Shown here piece by piece: positions 32,692 to 41,675 of a stretch of DNA of 57,852 nucleotides. Position numbers and translations under genes: made by a program. The stretch spans positions 1 to 57,852 of the forward strand of contig NZ_JAHLEB010000030.1 in NCBI RefSeq assembly GCF_018861735.1, read 5' to 3'. Origin of the DNA: Clostridium lacusfryxellense. Lineage in GTDB: Bacteria; Bacillota; Clostridia; Clostridiales; Clostridiaceae. Every line of letters starts with the position of its first letter. Positions within the stretch are counted from its first letter, which is position 1. Under the pieces are notes generated by a model. That model was not told the origin of the DNA and did not search any database. It saw only the letters and a program-made list of their open reading frames with translations.

Positions 32692-33543
32692 ATGAAAGGT
32701 AATAGGTTTAATAGATCTGATTCTCTCCTTAAAATAATATTGATATATGCAGTTTTAATAGTCGCATGTATATGCTCTGTATATCCAATATTAAATATAT
32801 TAACAATATCTTTAAGACCAGCGAATGCGCTGTTTTCTAAATCTTTAAGTATAATTCCAGCTAATGCAACACTCGATAATTTTAGGCAGGCTTTTATACA
32901 ATATGATATGTTAAATTGGCTTATTCATAGTTTAATTGTATCAAGTTGTGCTTGCGTTTTTAGTGTGTTGGTTTCTGTAACAGCTGGATACGGATTTTCT
33001 AGGTTTGAATTTAAAGGCAAAAAAATGGGATTATCTTTGATTTTAGTTACTCAGATGTTTCCATTAGCTATGACTTTGTTACCTTTATATTTATTGATAA
33101 TCAATTTAAAGATGACAAACAGCTATTTTGCATTGGCAGTAATATATGTGTCAACTTCAATCCCTTTTAACATTTGGATGATGAAGGGTTATTTTGATAC
33201 TATTCCTAAGTCACTTGAGGAAAGTGCCTATGTAGATGGGGCTTCAATATTTAGGTCTTTTTACCAAATAATATTACCGCTTGCAAAACCATCGGTTGCA
33301 TTAACGGCGTTATTCTCATTTATGGGTGCTTGGTCTGAATATATAGTTGCCAGTGTAATTATAAATGAAGCAGGAAAAATAACACTGCCCGTTGGACTTG
33401 TAAGTATGCAAGGTCAATTTTCAACAGCATGGGGTATATATTCGGCAGGGGCTTTAATTACAGCAGTACCAGTAATGATATTATTTATTTCCTTATCTAA
33501 ATACCTTGTTGGTGGGTTAACTGTGGGTAGCGTTAAAGGTTAA
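32692..33543 (+). CDS. maltose-type ABC transporter permease (MalG-like)
   Basis: A 283-residue permease with six helices. The EAA loop is 'KSLEESAYVDGASIFRSFYQIILPLAKP' near residue 185. It ends 'YLVGGLTVGSVKG', the typical MalG C-terminus that touches the ATPase. ATG 32692 follows AGAGGTGAT; an upstream GTG lies within that site. It is the last gene of the operon, followed by a terminator. Confidence 0.9.
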   Translation: MKGNRFNRSDSLLKIILIYAVLIVACICSVYPILNILTISLRPANALFSKSLSIIPANATLDNFRQAFIQYDMLNWLIHSLIVSSCACVFSVLVSVTAGYGFSRFEFKGKKMGLSLILVTQMFPLAMTLLPLYLLIINLKMTNSYFALAVIYVSTSIPFNIWMMKGYFDTIPKSLEESAYVDGASIFRSFYQIILPLAKPSVALTALFSFMGAWSEYIVASVIINEAGKITLPVGLVSMQGQFSTAWGIYSAGALITAVPVMILFISLSKYLVGGLTVGSVKG

Positions 33544-33554
33544 TATATCAAAAT

Positions 33555-33582
33555 AAGAGCATTTTTTAGTGCTCTTTTTTTG
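33555..33582 (+). terminator. terminator of the maltose importer operon
   Basis: The stem AAGAGCA / TGCTCTT with a 7-8-base loop and seven T. Confidence 0.85.
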
Positions 33583-33692
33583 TTTCGTTTTTTTATTTTT
33601 CAATAAAACAGAATGAATACTATATACAAAAAATAAGAATACTAATTATTGATTACTAACATTATGTCTAATGTATTCGAAGGAGGAGTAAC

Positions 33693-34793
33693 ATGGAAAG
33701 ACGTTCAAAATTAGGGTATTTTATATCTTCATTTATAGGTATATTAGTTGGAGCCGGACTACTTTTAGCAATAATTCAATATACTCCAGTTGTAAAAGGT
33801 ACCGTAAAAGAGAAAAATATAAGTACTAAACCTTTAGTAGTAGAGCAAGCTAGCGTTCAGAAAACTGGTACCTCAACTATAAGTATAGTTGCTAAAAATT
33901 TAATGCCAGCAGTAGTAGGTGTAACTTCTACAATCAATCCAACTAGAAATTCAAAAGGTGGATCTGGTGTGGGTTCTGGAATAATTGTAGATAAAAAAGG
34001 TTATATACTTACTAATAATCATGTGGCGAGTAAAGAGGCAAATGATATTACAGTTTCATTATTTGATGGAAGAGAGCTTAAAGGAAAGGTCGTATGGTCT
34101 GATGAGAGCTTAGATTTATCAGTTTTAAAAATCACTGGTGATAATTTAACAGTTGCATCACTTGGTGATTCTAAATTACTTACAGTTGGAGATACTGCTA
34201 TTGCTATAGGAAATCCGCTTGGGCTTACATTCCAAAGAACGGTAACATCTGGAATAATAAGCGCAATAAATAGAACTATAGGTGAAGAGGGCGGATTATT
34301 TATGGAGGATTTACTTCAAACCGATGCTTCAATTAATCCTGGCAATAGTGGTGGACCATTAATAAATATTAACAGTGAAGTTATTGGAATTAATACTGTA
34401 AAAGTTACAAGTGCAGAGGGAATGGGATTCGCTATACCTATAAATATAGTGAAACCAATATTGAAGAGCATTGCGGAAAAAGGGACATTTGTAACTCCTA
34501 TAATAGGAATTCAAGGATTAGATAAACAAATGGCAGGGTTTGTACCTGATATTAAAGTGGAAAAGGGTATATATGTTTATGCGGTTAAAAGTGGAAGCCC
34601 AGCTGATATTCAAGGCATAAAGAAAGGAGATATAATTTTATCTGTTAATGGAACTTTAGTAAATACTATGGTAGAATTCAGATCGAATCTTTATAGTATT
34701 GGAGTTGGGAATTCAGTAAGCCTAAAAGTTAGAGCCAGTGATCAAAAGGAAAGAGATGTAAATATAAAACTTGTAGGTACAACGAATAAATAA
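33693..34793 (+). CDS. HtrA/DegP-like membrane-anchored serine protease
   Basis: A 366-residue quality-control protease. One N-terminal membrane helix (about 8-27) anchors it outside the membrane. The trypsin-like domain carries the triad His110 (TNNHVAS), Asp141 (LDLSVLK) and Ser219 (NPGNSGGPL). A single PDZ domain follows (about 275-360, 'GIYVYAVKSGSPADIQGIKKGDIILSV'). Length and order are normal for Firmicute HtrA. ATG 33693 follows GAAGGAGGAG. Monocistronic; it is probably induced by envelope stress, but no specific operator was recognised. Confidence 0.93.
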   Translation: MERRSKLGYFISSFIGILVGAGLLLAIIQYTPVVKGTVKEKNISTKPLVVEQASVQKTGTSTISIVAKNLMPAVVGVTSTINPTRNSKGGSGVGSGIIVDKKGYILTNNHVASKEANDITVSLFDGRELKGKVVWSDESLDLSVLKITGDNLTVASLGDSKLLTVGDTAIAIGNPLGLTFQRTVTSGIISAINRTIGEEGGLFMEDLLQTDASINPGNSGGPLININSEVIGINTVKVTSAEGMGFAIPINIVKPILKSIAEKGTFVTPIIGIQGLDKQMAGFVPDIKVEKGIYVYAVKSGSPADIQGIKKGDIILSVNGTLVNTMVEFRSNLYSIGVGNSVSLKVRASDQKERDVNIKLVGTTNK

Positions 34794-34818
34794 CTTTAAA
34801 CACAATAATTATAATAAA

Positions 34819-34868
34819 AATGAAAGCTCAATGCCAATATTTATTGTGGTATTGAGCTTTCATTTTAT
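34819..34868. terminator. bidirectional terminator
   Basis: The stem TGAAAGCTCAATGCCA and near-complement TGGTATTGAGCTTTCA lies between convergent htrA and the LacI-type gene. Confidence 0.85.
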
Positions 34869-34873
34869 TCAAA

Positions 34874-35878
34874 TCATGTGGATTCTCTGATTATCAATTC
34901 ATAACCTGAGTATATTTTTTTATTTATAGGATATTCGCCGTTTAATATGTCTAAACATAGATTGGCGGATTTTTGACCAAGACTAAACATTTTTTGATCT
35001 AATGTGGTTAAGGAGGGAGTGACTAATGATGCCATTTCAATATTACTATATCCCATCACAGACACGTCACCAGGTATTCGTGCACCTGAGACTAAAAATT
35101 CTCTCATGGCACCTATGGCAATCATATCCGAACAGCAAAACAAAGTGTATGGAAATGGAACCTTCCTTTTTAAAAGTTCTTTTGCCGCATCTCTTCCACT
35201 TGAGTAGCTATAGTCGCAATCAATGATTTTATTTTTATCAAGTTCAATATTATTTTCGCTTAAACATTGTTTTAATGCAGCAATTTTTACAGATGTAGTT
35301 TTCCAACTTTGATTTCCTAATAAATATATGTCCCTTTTACTTTTAGAGATTAAATAATTAAATGATTTATAGGCGGCCTCTTTCTCATCTACCATGACAG
35401 AAAATAATTTTGTACCACCTTTAATAAAACTATTTACAAGTACGATAGGATAAGTTTTGCTGAGTTCAATAATAAAACTGGCGTTATCATCATTTACAGG
35501 ACGGCTACCCACTATAATAAATCCCTCTACTTGTTTGTTTACAAGTACCTCTATTTCTTTTCTTTCTATTGATTTATCATTTTCCGTAGAACAAAGAATT
35601 ATGTTATATTCATTCTTTTGAAATATATCTGTTATTCCTTTAATTACTTCTGCAAAAAAAGGGTTGGCTATATCTGACATTATAACCCCGATAGTCTTCA
35701 TGCTAATGTTATTCAATCCACGAGCATAGGGATTTGGTTTAAAATTCTTTTCAGCCATTATCTCGAGGATCCTCTGTCGGGTTTTTTCTTTAACAGAGCC
35801 ATTATTATTTATTACTCTAGATACAGTGGCAACAGAAACTCCTGAGTCTTTTGCAAGGTTATAAATTGTATAACTCAT
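34874..35878 (-). CDS. LacI family repressor of the TRAP/GH31 locus
   Basis: A 334-residue regulator. The DNA-binding head is 'YTIYNLAKDSGVSVATVSRVI' and 'KNFKPNPYARGLN'; the core carries 'TIGVIMSDIANPFFAEVIKGI' and 'FCCSDMIAIGAMREFLV'. It is divergent from the TRAP transporter genes. Three copies of a GTAACCAGTTAC-type site lie between, one just before its own start, so it very likely represses both directions and is released by the imported substrate or its product. Confidence 0.9.
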   Translation of the reverse strand: MSYTIYNLAKDSGVSVATVSRVINNNGSVKEKTRQRILEIMAEKNFKPNPYARGLNNISMKTIGVIMSDIANPFFAEVIKGITDIFQKNEYNIILCSTENDKSIERKEIEVLVNKQVEGFIIVGSRPVNDDNASFIIELSKTYPIVLVNSFIKGGTKLFSVMVDEKEAAYKSFNYLISKSKRDIYLLGNQSWKTTSVKIAALKQCLSENNIELDKNKIIDCDYSYSSGRDAAKELLKRKVPFPYTLFCCSDMIAIGAMREFLVSGARIPGDVSVMGYSNIEMASLVTPSLTTLDQKMFSLGQKSANLCLDILNGEYPINKKIYSGYELIIREST

Positions 35879-35899
35879 ATGGAATATCTCCTCTCTTAT

Positions 35900-35911
35900 G
35901 AAACCAGTTAC
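35900..35911 (-). promoter_or_regulatory. operator copy 1 near the regulator start
   Basis: GAAACCAGTTAC matches GTAACCAGTTAC at 11 of 12 positions and lies 21 bases before the regulator's start codon, suggesting autorepression. Confidence 0.6.
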
Positions 35912-36042
35912 GCTACTATAATAATAGCATATTAGAGAGGTTGCATCAATTTATAATAGCTGAATGATAAGATAATTAGTTATTTCAATTATAATTACTA
36001 AAGGAAAATATATAAATGCAATTAAAAGCTATTATTAAAAAT

Positions 36043-36054
36043 GTAACTGGTTAC
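36043..36054 (+). promoter_or_regulatory. operator copy 2 upstream of the dctP promoter
   Basis: GTAACTGGTTAC is the exact reverse complement of copy 3. It sits 19 bases before the -35 element of the dctP promoter. Confidence 0.75.
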
Positions 36055-36073
36055 AAAAATATATGAAAAGCTA

Positions 36074-36102
36074 TTTACTTTTGATGAATTGTATCATATA
36101 AT
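36074..36102 (+). promoter_or_regulatory. promoter of the TRAP/GH31 operon
   Basis: TTTACT (36074-36079), a 17-base spacer, and a perfect TATAAT (36097-36102). It lies between operator copies 2 and 3, a layout that suits repression by DNA looping. Confidence 0.65.
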
Positions 36103-36158
36103 AAAAAATGTAAACGTAAATCAGACATAAAAAGACGTTTTAATATTTAAAATAAAAT

Positions 36159-36170
36159 GTAACCAGTTAC
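36159..36170 (+). promoter_or_regulatory. operator copy 3 before dctP
   Basis: GTAACCAGTTAC lies downstream of the promoter and 27 bases before the dctP start codon. It would block transcription when bound. Confidence 0.75.
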
Positions 36171-36197
36171 AATTTTTAATATTTAGGAGGAAAAGAA

Positions 36198-37211
36198 ATG
36201 AAGAAAATTATGGCTCTATGTTTAGCAATAATGATTACATTTGGTATATCTGGTTGTTCTACTAAAAAATCATCACAAGGTTTAGCAAACGGTGGAGACA
36301 AAGCAGTAACTCTAAAGCTTGCACATAATTTAAATGAACGACACCCAGTGCATTTAGCTTTAGTGGAATTCGCAAAGTCAGTTGAGAAAAAGACCAATGG
36401 AAGTGTAAAAGTTCAGATATTTCCTAACGGACAGTTAGGTTCTGAAACTGAAGTTCTTGAGCAACTACAAGTTGGAGCTGTTGCTATGACAAAGGTTTCT
36501 GCAGCTGAACTCTCACCGTATGATGAGGGTTATAACGCACTAACATTACCTTATGTATTCGATAATGAAAAACATTTTTATAAATCAATGGAATCAGGCG
36601 CTGTGCAGGAGCTATATACTAAGACAAAAGAAAAAGGATTTATAGGATTAACATATTATAACTCTGGTGCACGTTCATTCTATACACCTAAAAAGCCTAT
36701 ATTGACCCCAAAAGATTTAAAAGGTCTTAAAATTAGAGTTATGGGAATTAAATCTCAAACTGAAATGGTAAAAGCACTAGGCGGAACTGCAGTAGCTTTA
36801 TCATATGGTGAAATTTATACTGCATTGCAATCAGGGGTTATTGACGCTGCAGAGAGTAATGAAACAGCATTAACAAATGGTAAACATGGTGAAGTAGCTA
36901 AGTACTTTAGTTATGATGAACATACAATGATTCCTGATATTCTAGTACTAAGTTCAAGAGTTTGGGATTCATTAACTCCAGACCAGCAAAAATCTGTTAA
37001 GCAAGCAGCTGAAGAATCAACAGAATATCAAAAACCATTATGGACAAAGTCTATTGATGAAGCAAAAGTTGAGGCTGAAAAGATGGGCGTTAAATTTAAT
37101 AAAGTTGATAAAAAAGCATTTAGTGACGCAGTTGCTCCAATGCTTGAGAAATACTCGGACTCAATGCCAGAGGTTAAAAAATTATTAGAAGAATTTAAAA
37201 AATTAAAATAA
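36198..37211 (+). CDS. TRAP transporter solute-binding lipoprotein (DctP-type)
   Basis: A 337-residue binding protein. It has a short signal peptide with lipobox ISGC (Cys20). DctP-family marks are 'LAHNLNERHPVHLALVEFAKSV', 'NGQLGSETEVLEQLQVGAVAM', 'LKGLKIRVMG' and 'ALSYGEIYTALQSGVIDAAE'. The Arg in 'KIRVMG' is the residue that usually pairs with the substrate carboxylate in this family, which implies an acidic ligand. ATG 36198 follows AGGAGGAAAAG. It is the first gene of a four-gene operon with dctQ, dctM and a GH31 gene. Confidence 0.93.
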   Translation: MKKIMALCLAIMITFGISGCSTKKSSQGLANGGDKAVTLKLAHNLNERHPVHLALVEFAKSVEKKTNGSVKVQIFPNGQLGSETEVLEQLQVGAVAMTKVSAAELSPYDEGYNALTLPYVFDNEKHFYKSMESGAVQELYTKTKEKGFIGLTYYNSGARSFYTPKKPILTPKDLKGLKIRVMGIKSQTEMVKALGGTAVALSYGEIYTALQSGVIDAAESNETALTNGKHGEVAKYFSYDEHTMIPDILVLSSRVWDSLTPDQQKSVKQAAEESTEYQKPLWTKSIDEAKVEAEKMGVKFNKVDKKAFSDAVAPMLEKYSDSMPEVKKLLEEFKKLK

Positions 37212-37264
37212 TTAAATACTACAAAAGTATACAAATTAATAAAACTGATGGAGGTAAAAAAACA

Positions 37265-37738
37265 ATGAAAACTATTAAATTTATGTTAGATAAATTTCTA
37301 ACTTATGCTATCTCTATACTTCTAATAGTGATGACAAGCTTAGTTTTATGGCAAGTATTTACAAGATATATATTGAAGAACCCAAGTATGTTTACAGAAG
37401 AATTAGTTATAATTATTCTGGTTTGGACATCTTTATTAGGCGCAGCATATGCTTTTGGTAGCAGAGAACACATGTCATTAATATTTTTGAAAGAAAAGTT
37501 AAAAGGAACTAATAAGTTGATAATTTATGTTTTTATTGATGTAGTTATTCTGTTATTTGCAGTATTCATACTTATTATTGGTGGTACTGAAATTACAAGA
37601 GCAGTTGCAATAATAAAAACTCCTATATTAAATATTTCAAAAGCATACATCTATTCTTCAACTATTGTTTCAGGTGTACTAATTGTTTTCTACCAGATTG
37701 TTAATATTTTTGAGGATTTTAGGATTAACGATAAATAA
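37265..37738 (+). CDS. TRAP transporter small membrane subunit (DctQ-type)
   Basis: A 157-residue protein with four helices. The family mark 'WQVFTRYILKNPSMFTEELV' is near residue 30-50, with 'VWTSLLGAAYAFGSREHM' following. It forms the transmembrane complex with the large subunit encoded 24 bases downstream. ATG 37265 follows GGAGGTAAAAA. Confidence 0.92.
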   Translation: MKTIKFMLDKFLTYAISILLIVMTSLVLWQVFTRYILKNPSMFTEELVIIILVWTSLLGAAYAFGSREHMSLIFLKEKLKGTNKLIIYVFIDVVILLFAVFILIIGGTEITRAVAIIKTPILNISKAYIYSSTIVSGVLIVFYQIVNIFEDFRINDK

Positions 37739-37762
37739 TTTAATTATAAAGGAGATATAAAA

Positions 37763-39061
37763 ATGATTATACAAGTAGCGTTAGTATTATTCGCAGTGTT
37801 TTTTGGCTCACTTGTAATTGGAATTCCAATTTCAATAGGTATAGGCTTAGCATCTATAGTAACTGCATTATGTTTAGTACCATCTGATGTTGGAATATTC
37901 ATAGTAGCGCAGAAAATGGTTACTGGTATGAGTAGTTTCTCATTACTAGCAGTACCGTTGTTTATTTTTTCGGGTAATATAATGAATAATGGAGGTATTG
38001 CTAGAAGATTAGTTGATTTCGCGAAAGTTATTGGTGGCAGAATACCAGGTTCTTTGGCACATGCAAATGTACTTGGAAATATGTTATTTGGTGCATTGTC
38101 AGGTTCAGCAGTTGCATCTTGCGCAGCAATTGGCGGAACTATGGCTCCTCTTGAAAAAGAAGAAGGATATGATCCAGCGTTTTCTGCAGCTGTAAACATA
38201 GCTTCTGCACCAGCTGGTATGCTTATCCCACCGAGTGGCGTTTTGATTCTTTATTCTTTAGTAGCTGGAGGAGTATCCGTATCAGCCTTGTTTATAGCAG
38301 GTTATATACCAGGGATATTGATGGGCCTAGCTACAATGCTAGTTGCTTATATTTATGCTAAGAAACATAACTACCCAGTATCCGATAAAATATCATTCAA
38401 GGATGGGTTTAAAGTATTTCTAGGGGCGCTACCAAGCCTTTTACTAATAGTTATTGTTATAGGTGGAATTGTAGGTGGAGCATTTACAGCTACAGAAGGC
38501 GCAGCTATTGCAGTAATATATCCATTAATATTATCAGTTATTTATAAGAGCATTACATTGGTCGACCTTAAAGATATTATTCTGAAAACTGCTGTGACAA
38601 CTGGCGTTATTATGTTTTTAGTTGCAGCATCTTCAGCGATGTCATGGGTGATGGCATATGCTGGAATACCAGGAGTGATTAGTTCTGCTATCTTGTCAAT
38701 TTCAACTAATAAAATAGTGATTCTACTTATAATTAATGTTACATTATTAATAGTAGGGACCTTTATGGATTTAACACCTGCGGTATTAATATTTACTCCA
38801 ATATTTCTTCCAATAGCTACAGAGCTTGGACTAAATCCTGTACATTTTGGAATTATACTTGTATTTAACTTGTGTATAGGAATAATGACTCCACCCGTAG
38901 GAAGTGTATTGTTTGTGGGATGTGGCGTTGCTAATGTTTCAATTGAGAAAGTAATTAAGCCGTTGCTACCTTTCTTTGGTGCACTTATTGCAGTTTTAAT
39001 GTTAATCACATATGTACCTGCTATAAGTTTATTTTTACCAAAATTATTTCATCTGATATAG
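37763..39061 (+). CDS. TRAP transporter large membrane subunit (DctM-type)
   Basis: A 432-residue protein with about twelve helices that drives sodium-coupled import. Family marks are 'GIPISIGIGLASIVTAL', 'LLAVPLFIFSGNIMNNGGIARRLV', 'GALSGSAVASCAAIGGTMAP' and 'ASAPAGMLIPPSGVLILYS'. ATG 37763 follows AAAGGAGATA. Together with DctP and DctQ this makes a complete TRAP importer. Confidence 0.94.
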   Translation: MIIQVALVLFAVFFGSLVIGIPISIGIGLASIVTALCLVPSDVGIFIVAQKMVTGMSSFSLLAVPLFIFSGNIMNNGGIARRLVDFAKVIGGRIPGSLAHANVLGNMLFGALSGSAVASCAAIGGTMAPLEKEEGYDPAFSAAVNIASAPAGMLIPPSGVLILYSLVAGGVSVSALFIAGYIPGILMGLATMLVAYIYAKKHNYPVSDKISFKDGFKVFLGALPSLLLIVIVIGGIVGGAFTATEGAAIAVIYPLILSVIYKSITLVDLKDIILKTAVTTGVIMFLVAASSAMSWVMAYAGIPGVISSAILSISTNKIVILLIINVTLLIVGTFMDLTPAVLIFTPIFLPIATELGLNPVHFGIILVFNLCIGIMTPPVGSVLFVGCGVANVSIEKVIKPLLPFFGALIAVLMLITYVPAISLFLPKLFHLI

Positions 39062-39088
39062 AATTATCAGCCTAAAGGAGAGACAGAG

Positions 39089-41509
39089 ATGATAAGAAAA
39101 AATTATTTTTTTAAGTTTATAAATAGTGAAAAAAATGTTATAGATTTTAAAATGGTGAATGGTCAGACTTCGGTTAAAGTTTTTGTGTTAGAAGAGGATA
39201 TTATAAGGGTTCTATTTTACGAAAATGAGCTTAAATTAGATAGAACTTGGCTTGTAGCTCCTGGTATGGAGGATATTGATAAAGAGGGAAGAGATAGATT
39301 AGACATTTCAGTATTTTCACTTCCACTATTCACTTTCACTACAAATAATGTAACTAGTACCATAGAAACTTCTAAAATGAAGGTAGTATTTAATCTTGAT
39401 GGAATGAAGGCTTCTTGGTATGCGAAAATCGGTGATGAGGAGATAGGATATAAGGAGATTAAATTTGCACGAGATAGAAAAACTCAAAGTTATAGTTTTG
39501 AGGGCTCTTTAGGTAAAGGACCATTTCATTATTTAGAGAGGAACCTTAATGAACAATATTATGGACTTGGAGAGAAATCGGGCGATGTAGAGAAGAGTGG
39601 AAGAAGATACAAGATGATGAGTGTTGACCCCATGGGGTATGATGCAGAACTCACGGACCCTTTATATAAACATATTCCATTTTATATAACACGAAATAAA
39701 GAAACAGAAATATCTTTTGGAATTTTCTATGATAATTTATCTACATCTATTTTTGATATGGGAAATGAATTGGATAATTATCATGGATATTATAGATATT
39801 ATAATGCTGAAGATGGTGATTTAGATTATTATATAATTTTAGGACCTCAGATAAAAAATATTACTCAAAGATTTTCTTGGTTAACGGGTAAGACTATATT
39901 TACACCTAAATGGAGTATTGGTTATTCAGGTTCCACAATGTCTTATACGGATGCACCTGATGCTCAAGAACAGTTACAAAAGTTTGTTAAGGATTGCAAA
40001 GAGTATGATATGCCTTGCGAATCTTTTCAATTATCTTCTGGTTATACTTCAATTGGAGATAAAAGATACGTATTCAACTGGAATATGGATAAATTTCCAA
40101 CGCCAGAAGATATGGCTAAGAAGTTTCATAAAAGTGGTTTGAAATTATGTGCAAACATAAAACCCGCATTGTTAATTGACCATCCAATGTACAAAGAACT
40201 TGAAGAAAATAAGATGTTTGTTCAAGATAGGAATGGTAAGGAAACTGAAACAGCTCAATTTTGGGATCAACTTGGTGCATACGTAGATTTTACCAATCCA
40301 AAATCATTTCTTTGGTGGAAGGGTCAAGTTACAGATAAATTATTAAAATACGGAATTGATTCAACTTGGAATGATAATAATGAATATGAAATTTGGGATG
40401 GGGAGGCAAAGGCTGCTGGTTTTGGAAAAGAGATAAACATTGCTCAGATAAGACCTCTTCAGTCATTACTTATGATGAAGGCATCATATGAAGCTCAAAA
40501 AGAATTTAATCCTAGTATTAGACCTTATTTAATATCTCGCTCAGGTTGCCCTGGGATGCAAAGATATGTGCAGACTTGGTCAGGAGATAACAGAACTTCA
40601 TATAAAACAATAAAATATAATATAAAGATGGGAATAGGCTTAAGTTTATCTGGTGTTTATAATATTGGTCATGATGTTGGTGGTTTTTCAGGCCCCGCTC
40701 CTGATCCTGAGATGTTTGCACGATGGGTTCAGAATGGTATTTTCCATCCCAGATTTACAATACATTCATGGAATGACGATCAAACTGTAAATGTTCCTTG
40801 GATGTATCCTGAAATGACAAAGCATATAAGAAACATGATTAAATTTAGAAGTAGAATAACACCATACATTTATAACTTGCTTTACAGAGCTCATGAATAC
40901 TATGAACCTATGATAAGGCCAACTTTCTATAATTACGAAAAGGATAAGAAGACGTTTGAAGAGTGTGATGATTTTATGTTAGGCGATGATATGCTTGTTG
41001 CCTCAGTACTTAACCCTGGACAAGTTGAGAGGAATGTTTATCTTCCTAAAAATGGGGATGGTTGGTATGATTATAACACTGGATTATGGTTTGAAGGTGG
41101 CCAGGATGTAACAATTCCTGCTCCGATTGACTATACACCATTATTAATCAAAGCTGGGGCAATCATACCAGTAAATGATGCGCAAATTACTTTTGAAACC
41201 AAATCAAAAGATGAAAGAGGATTTATGTTGTTCCCAACAAAGGGAAATGGACAAAGTGAGTATAGTTTATACGAAGATGATGGAATTACAAATGATTATA
41301 AAAAAAGAATCTGTACTTTTGTTAAATTGAAAATGAATGCTACAGAAAATAAAATAGAAATTAGCATTGGTAAAGAAGGTAAGTATAAGCTTCCTTACAC
41401 AACAGTAAGGATATACATTCCAGAATTAGAAGTGAGACAAATAGTGGTGAATAATGTGTATATGGAAATAAATAATGATAATGTATATTCAGTAGATATA
41501 GATTATTAA
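39089..41509 (+). CDS. GH31 family alpha-glucosidase
   Basis: An 806-residue intracellular glycoside hydrolase (no signal peptide). The N-terminal beta-sandwich runs to about 230, then the catalytic barrel. The nucleophile is Asp429 in 'STWNDNNEYE' and the acid/base is Asp500 in 'TWSGDNRTSY'. 'GLGEKSGDVEKSGRRY' and 'GHDVGGFSGPAPDPEMFARW' are further GH31 marks. The WNDNNE form fits alpha-glucosidases rather than sulfoquinovosidases or xylosidases. It starts 27 bases after the TRAP genes behind AAAGGAGAG, so it likely cleaves the imported compound. A terminator follows. Confidence 0.9.
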   Translation: MIRKNYFFKFINSEKNVIDFKMVNGQTSVKVFVLEEDIIRVLFYENELKLDRTWLVAPGMEDIDKEGRDRLDISVFSLPLFTFTTNNVTSTIETSKMKVVFNLDGMKASWYAKIGDEEIGYKEIKFARDRKTQSYSFEGSLGKGPFHYLERNLNEQYYGLGEKSGDVEKSGRRYKMMSVDPMGYDAELTDPLYKHIPFYITRNKETEISFGIFYDNLSTSIFDMGNELDNYHGYYRYYNAEDGDLDYYIILGPQIKNITQRFSWLTGKTIFTPKWSIGYSGSTMSYTDAPDAQEQLQKFVKDCKEYDMPCESFQLSSGYTSIGDKRYVFNWNMDKFPTPEDMAKKFHKSGLKLCANIKPALLIDHPMYKELEENKMFVQDRNGKETETAQFWDQLGAYVDFTNPKSFLWWKGQVTDKLLKYGIDSTWNDNNEYEIWDGEAKAAGFGKEINIAQIRPLQSLLMMKASYEAQKEFNPSIRPYLISRSGCPGMQRYVQTWSGDNRTSYKTIKYNIKMGIGLSLSGVYNIGHDVGGFSGPAPDPEMFARWVQNGIFHPRFTIHSWNDDQTVNVPWMYPEMTKHIRNMIKFRSRITPYIYNLLYRAHEYYEPMIRPTFYNYEKDKKTFEECDDFMLGDDMLVASVLNPGQVERNVYLPKNGDGWYDYNTGLWFEGGQDVTIPAPIDYTPLLIKAGAIIPVNDAQITFETKSKDERGFMLFPTKGNGQSEYSLYEDDGITNDYKKRICTFVKLKMNATENKIEISIGKEGKYKLPYTTVRIYIPELEVRQIVVNNVYMEINNDNVYSVDIDY

Positions 41510-41556
41510 TAAATGGCTGTACTTTAAATACAAAGTACAGCCATTTATTTTATTCT
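41509..41556 (+). terminator. terminator of the TRAP/GH31 operon
   Basis: A stem of more than 14 perfect pairs (AAATGGCTGTACTT and its complement) with a 7-base loop and T-rich tail. Confidence 0.88.
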
Positions 41557-41675
41557 TTTTCTAATATTTGCTATAATACGACACAATATATGGTAAAATA
41601 TATAGAGAAGTGGAATTAATATAATAATTTTTTCAGGCGTGAATACTGTTATTGGATTAAGGGGGAGTAAAAATT

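Noticed and set aside
39089-41509. GH31 enzyme as a sulfoquinovosidase (TRAP plus GH31 sulfosugar pathway)
   Set aside because: The nucleophile region reads WNDNNE rather than the motif of YihQ-type enzymes, the length is that of alpha-glucosidases, and no sulfosugar pathway genes are near.
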